NCBI GenBank assembly: GCA_002914805.1
Contig: JXTB01000414.1
Span: 170,444-234,443 of the forward strand
Reading direction: 5' to 3'
Length of the DNA stretch: 64,000 nucleotides
Source of the DNA: Parasponia andersonii
Taxonomy: Eukaryota > Streptophyta > Magnoliopsida > Rosales > Cannabaceae
Both the position numbers and the translations under genes were made by a program. Positions 58,704 through 64,000 of the stretch are shown here, in pieces (the first letter of the stretch is position 1; every line of letters begins with the position of its first letter). The notes under the pieces were generated by a model. It had not been told where the DNA came from. It ran no database searches and saw only the letters and a list, made by a program, of their open reading frames with translations.

Positions 58704-61650
58704 TCAGTCCTAAGGACAGATATGCCATTATTTTGAGACAATTGTTTAGAATTCCTTCTATGAGTTACGAATCAAGCTCCATTTACTATACGTGTAGAAT
58801 AAGATAAGACATGGAAATATAGCCCAAATGCCAATGAGCACAACTCATCAGTTACTTCAGTGGATCCATTTTGACATAATTCATACATCTGTTAATTCTA
58901 TTAAAATATAAATTGGACAATAATGAAAACAACTGTTATATGCAAAGATTGGAATTATAAGTTATATACCTTCGTATAAAATTAAGTTGGAAATTGTTGT
59001 CTTTGTATTTCATCCAGGTTTTAACCACCTTTTTGCTGGAGCTCCCTCTTGTTTTCACTATATTATAGAAAAAAATATGAAAGTTCAATATAATGCCATA
59101 TAATCATAATTATTTAATATTTTATTAGTTATTAGGGCTTACTCCAAATATTTCTGGATCTCTGGGCAATTGTTTAATATGCACCATTTAGCTCTCTTTC
59201 GAAGATGCGTATCAAGTGACACATAAGTCTATTTTCCAATAGGACGACATTGAGATTAGAACATACTTGTATATTTTTTCGGACCAGTGCCAATAACATC
59301 CTCATTCCTATCAGAACGATTAAATTTTGTCTCAATCCCTTGGAAATATATTGAACAAAACGTTAATGCTTCATCAACAATATAACCTTCAGCAATAAAT
59401 CCCTCAGGACGTGCTCAATTTTTAATATAGTCTTTCAACTTCTTTATATATCTCTCATACAGATACATCCACCTGAAGTGAACAGGTCCTCCAAGTAATA
59501 CTTTTTCGGACAAATGCATCACTAAGTGAACCATGATATCAAAATATTCAAGGGGAAATATTCATTCAAACTTGCAAAGAATAAAAACTATGGCATCTTC
59601 AAAATTCTCCAAGTCTTTCTTACTCAAACTCCTAGCACATATTTGTTGGAAAAAATTACAAAGTTTAATAATTGTCGACTTTTATGCATACTAAGAAAAA
59701 TGTGTGTGATAGTGTTCTTGGTACAATGTTAGAAATTGAAGGAAAATCAAAAAACACAATTAATACACGACGTGATTTAGCTTATATGAAAATAAGATGA
59801 GAGTTGCATCTGAATGAATCAANTGTAAATTCTATCAATTAAACCTCATGCATAATACACTCTCACTGCCAATGGACAATGTAAATTCTATCAATTTTTT
59901 AAGTCGGTTAAGTTTTTTGACAACTTTGCAAGTAATTTGGGGAGGAATATAACTAATGATGACTCAAAAATAACTGGCCTGAAGTCGTATGATTGCTATG
60001 TTATTATGTAGCATTTGTTGGCTCCTGGCATAAGTGCTTTTACATATAAGGAGGATTGTGTCTTAAAGATAATGATGACCAATAATCTAGCTCATAAAAG
60101 ATACTTTTCCTTCTCTAGTTTAGTTTGTCTTTGTCACATTTCCTCTTAACCCCTCCATAATTTGGATGTTTACTCAACAACATATCCAATAACTGTCTTA
60201 GTTATTCTAAAATATTTCCATTACTAAAATGCTAAGGTAGGTTTCTTTTCTCCAGTTTCCCATCAAATTCTTTACTTCTTCTCATGGAATGATTAGTCGG
60301 TAGGAAATGTTTGTGAGCCATATAACAAGTCTTGGTCTACAATCTCAATGAAGGAGTGTCTTCGTTACAAGTTAGACAAGTTTTGTAATCTTGACCACTC
60401 CAACCAGATAAACTACTATGGGTCGGGAAATTATTAACAGTCTACAAAAGTGCAACTCATATTTTGAATGTACTATTACTAGTGGCATCTCGAGTATCTA
60501 TCCCGACAACCTATAACTATTTCAACTCGTCAACTAACAGTCTCAAAAAAATATCCATATCTTTTCATAGAGATTGAGAACAAAAAATTAACAATGACAT
60601 CGTGAAATAACACTCCTTCATACATAGCTATGGTGGTAAGTTATAAGTTATCAATACCATCGACCACACACTGTATAACAAACTCATGTTGATAAATAGA
60701 TTAAATCTATCTACTGTCAAACCTAATTCTTTGGTTCTTTGGCAAATTCAGGATATCTACGATCAACTCTTTCCATGCTTCCCCATTAACTAGATGTCTT
60801 AACACCCTTTCCTCATTAGAACGACCTAAACAATACCACCTCATACTTGCTATAGTATACCTCAACCCGTATAATCGCTTTAACTACAGTTTCAATAGAA
60901 AATACTGTAACACTTTGTGAGTTACCTTCTTGCCCTTTGTAGTTTTATCTACCAAACAACTTACCTCACACACATGATAATTTTCTTTGTCTGCATTTTC
61001 TTTCTAAAATAAAACATAATCATATTTGCAAATATGAATTGACTCATACGATAATCCCAACATAGACATCCATTTTTTTGCCTCGTAATGTGACCCCAGT
61101 AGCTTGTCTCTATTAGAAGTGTCTCTTTCAATAATTTCAATAGGTTATCAAATGATTTATTACTCCATTTATGCATTACCTTCAAATGCATAAGTTTGGC
61201 CAAAAAATTCAACGCCAAAAAATGTCTACACCCAGGATACAATTCTTACTCAACCTCTAAGAACAAATCATCATACTATTCTATAGATATTGAAGATGAC
61301 ATTGCAACATTTTCATCCAAGTTAATGTCATTATGAATAGGAGTAAATGGACGTATAAAGTTATTTATCATATTTTCCATCTCATTTACTATATCATTAC
61401 CTCCATGTAGATCATTTTGCGGAATATCCACATCATCAACTTCTCCATGAAATGTTGAAGTTGTATATTCTACATCAAACTATGAGTTATTATATGCATC
61501 TTCACTACATCAAGTGTCTTATGTAAGACATTGCGATATTCTTTACATGGACAATGAATTTTGCCTTGGTCATTCACAAAAATTTTGCCCTATCAAGAAA
61601 TGACATTGTACCATTCTAATATTTCTTAGAAAAACGGTTCCTCAAATATA
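58704..61650 (-). pseudogene. CACTA TNP2-type transposase, N-terminal and central parts, broken
   Basis: On the minus strand: a transposase-associated segment (GKIHCPCKEYRNVLHKTLDVV, about 61580-61510), then LYPGCRHFLALNFLAKLMHLK and KWSNKSFDNLLKLLKETL (61255-61130). Transposase_21-type sequence with GWSGQDYKTCLTCNEDT (about 60410-60350) follows, then RKSIFYELDYW. DUF4218 follows (PLEYFDIMVHLVMHLSEKVLLGGPVHFRWMY in pieces, 59560-59460, then RPEGFIAEGYIVDEAL, 59410-59365). Many stops. The intact protein would bind the terminal repeats and excise the transposon. It stops at 58704, where the Athila-like element inserted. Confidence 0.8.
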
Positions 61651-62159
61651 TCCAACTCTTGTCAACTAACATATTTTTGCATTACTTGCTATTTGATGTC
61701 AAAATGAGTTAGAAATGATTGTCAAATATTATATGCATGATTATAATATTTCCTAAATCCACCTTATCACTCCACTTCTAAAGGATAAGGCTCTATCCTA
61801 TTCAAGATTACTTTATTATGTGGTTCATCATTCATTCAAATATTGTTCCATTCACGTCGAAATTTTAACATTATTTCCTTACAGTTCTTCTAAGTGTTAT
61901 ATATATATGTACACATCCGGATAACACAAGGAGATGCCAACAAAACTCAATCAAAAAATAATGTTTATAAGTGAAGATAACATGTAACCTATAATATCAA
62001 ACTGTCCAAATGGGACAATTAAAGTCACTATATATATACAAATATACACATTATGACTACAACCTTTCTCATCACATGCAATTGGTTTGAATTATTCTTG
62101 ATCATCACAATTGTATAACTTTGACTATGATAATTAAGAACATCCCAAATCAGTTTAGG
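61651..62159. other. AT-rich stretch, possibly the 5' end of the CACTA element
   Basis: No coding sequence. If the CACTA element extends this far it should end in a CACTA motif; I did not find a convincing one. Confidence 0.35.
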
Positions 62160-63066
62160 TGTGATGACCATTCTCGGGAATTACTGTGAACTCAGAGGTA
62201 CTTATTATATTTGGTAGTTTGCGAGGATATTTTGGGTATTTTATTCAGTGTAGGGGTATTTCGGATATCTGAGAAATTATAGGGGATATTTTAGTAACTA
62301 TAGGGGTATTTTTGAAATTTCTTATTTTAGGGACATTTTGGGTAGTATTGTGAATTAAAGGACTATTTTAGGGTTTTAAATCGAACCTAAAGGTATTTCG
62401 AAGTTTACTTAGCTAAAGGGTATTTTGTGACTATAAGAGTTTTAATGTGATTGAAAGGGTATTTTACTAGTTGTATGAGTTTTTTAGTTCTTATACAGAC
62501 ATTTCGAGCATTTTGTTTTTTTTTTCTTGGTTATAGATGTATTTTTCAAAATCAAAATATTATTATAAATTAGTTTTTTAGATTAATTATATAATTAATC
62601 TTACTCTTTAATTTCTTTTTATTTATTATTACCTTATACTCAAGTCCTAAACATCAAATATTAATTACTAGTGTCATTTAATTAACTTCTTCTACTCACT
62701 GTAACTAATTATTAAAATATTCGTATAATGTAAAAGTTATTAATTAATTTTATTACCTTTTACTAATTATTTAATTCATAATTAAAATGTAAAATTTATT
62801 TTCTAAAAATATTAAATAGTTATAATTACCTTTTATTTATTTTATGTATTATTATTATTTAAGCTTATTCATTTTCATGTATTATTATTATTATTGTTGT
62901 TGTTGTGATAATATAGTTACTATTACCTTTTATTTATTTTATGTATTATTATTACTATTTAAGTTTATTTATTATTATTATTATTAGTAGTTGTAGTAGT
63001 AGTAGCTAATCTTAAAATAGAGTTCAGCTTTTTAAAAAAATATTATTATAAATTAGTTATTTTAGT

Positions 63067-63098
<32 letters not shown>

Positions 63099-64000
63099 GT
63101 AGTAGTAGTAGTAGTAGTGGTAGTAACTAATCTTAAAAAGAGTTGATGCCCTTTTTAAAAAACTATTATTATAAATTAGTTATTTTAATTTAATTATATA
63201 ATTAATCTTACTCTTTAATTTTTTTTATTTATTATTACCTTATTAGTTTAATTTAATCATTCATTTTACTAGCTTTATTAATTAATTTTATTATCTTTTA
63301 CTAAATATTTAATTAATAATTAAAATGAAAAAGTTATTGTCTACAAGTGCTAAATAATTTTTGTTACCTTTTATTTATTTTGTGAATTATAATTATTATT
63401 ATTTAATCTTATTAAATTAAATTATTAATATATTTAATTATTCCTATTATCATTTATTAATTTTAATCATATTTTTAATTATTAGATCATATTTTTAATT
63501 AATTTATGAAATTTATTTTAATGTAATTTCATCATTTATCATTAAATTAAATCACTAATCTAATATTCATATTAATCTAATTAAAATAGTTCTAATCTAA
63601 TCCAACATAAATCAAAATTAAAATACACAACATAAACCAAAAATATAATTACTTGCAAATATAATTTTTCCATATAATTTTCACACAAACATTAATCTCA
63701 CATATTGAATTTAACCACAGACCAACATAATATAACAAAATAATTTAATAAATCCAAATAAATCTCACTATATTTCTAAATACAAAATAATCTCACAAAT
63801 CCAATATAACAAAATCATATTACCCAATTTAAATAATATAAAATAACCTATTATTTTTAACGAATATATAAACATAACCATATTTTAATAATAATCTAAC
63901 CTCATTAATTTTAACTATTATATAAAACTAACCTATTATTAACGAATACATAAATCTAACTATAATATAATCTGATTCTTATTTTTAATAGTCTAAATAA
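62160..64000. repeat. Very AT-rich block with internal duplications and TTA/TAG microsatellites
   Basis: 62160 begins TGTGATGACCATTCTCGGG, LTR-like, followed to 62520 by loose repeats of a GGGTATTTT word. Farther right, ATAAATTAGTTnTTT...TTAATCTTACTCTTTAAT at about 62565 recurs at about 63171, some 606 bp later. A shorter unit (GTAGTAGCTAATCTTAAAA ... ATAAATTAGTTATTTTA, about 62995-63065) recurs at about 63117-63188. (TTA)n and (TAG)n runs occupy 62878-62910, 62966-63006 and 63066-63126. No gene is seen. Confidence 0.6.

Larger units (their letters stand above)
39050..61650 (-). mobile_element. CACTA (En/Spm-type) DNA transposon, minus strand, split by nested retrotransposons
   Basis: TNP2-type transposase sequence runs leftward on the minus strand from 61650 to 58704 and continues at 40541 down to about 39050, after removal of the 18-kb insertion at 40542-58703. 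The domain order is transposase-associated zinc-finger-like segment, Transposase_21 core, DUF4218, then (across the insertion) DUF4216, an acidic stretch and a C-terminal segment. I could not find the CACTA terminal repeats, so the outer limits are those of the recognisable coding parts. All parts are riddled with stops. Confidence 0.75.

Noticed and set aside
3177..64000. CRISPR-like arrays among the tandem repeats
   Set aside because: Repeats are contiguous units without unique spacers, and the DNA is plant nuclear.

Overview
The window looks like nuclear DNA of a flowering plant, most likely a eudicot. The evidence is the AT-rich background, a 13-exon plant-type acyl-CoA oxidase gene with GT-AG introns, two intronless UGT79-type glycosyltransferases, and a typical plant set of Ty3/gypsy (Tat, Athila, chromovirus), LINE, CACTA, SINE and MITE-like elements. 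I cannot name the species. By rough tally about two thirds of the window is transposon-derived. No CRISPR, prokaryotic operon, rRNA or functional tRNA was seen.

Layout: 1-3176 holds a chromovirus-like pol fragment butted, at a single N, against the 3' end and LTR of a Tat-type element. A solo LTR (3919-4883) sits just upstream of an ACX3-type acyl-CoA oxidase gene (5053-9436; 13 exons, 674 aa predicted, N-terminal PTS2-like signal). After an AT-rich spacer with a MITE-like foldback element (11200-11863) comes a UGT79-family gene (13130-14521). A truncated Tat element (15361-19066), an LTR scrap, a UGT 3' fragment (19260-19540), an inverted Athila-like LTR (19682-21016), a decayed B3-domain gene (23460-24290, minus) and an inverted Tat fragment carrying a nearly open antisense-type gene (24437-26653) follow. 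The second UGT79 gene lies at 27526-28926. The three UGT loci share orientation and form a small cluster pulled apart by transposons.

The right half is almost all mobile DNA: a decayed minus-strand LINE (30190-35520), another inverted LTR, a possible Copia-type solo LTR, a tRNA-derived SINE, and a three-level nest. A CACTA element (about 39050-61650, minus) is split by an Athila-like retrotransposon (40542-58703), whose 3' LTR is split by an 11-kb Tat-type element (46689-57719). The final 1.8 kb is very AT-rich with internal duplications and TTA/TAG microsatellites.

The most interesting biology is the gene on the antisense strand between pol and the 3' LTR of the Tat elements. In the nested copy it has several introns with canonical splice sites, a domain resembling the family called 'putative gypsy type transposon', and about 1 kb of upstream sequence that is conserved in a second copy. 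The three host genes that look intact (one ACX3, two UGT79) are expected to act in peroxisomal fatty-acid beta-oxidation and in sugar-chain extension of flavonoid or other glycosides, respectively.
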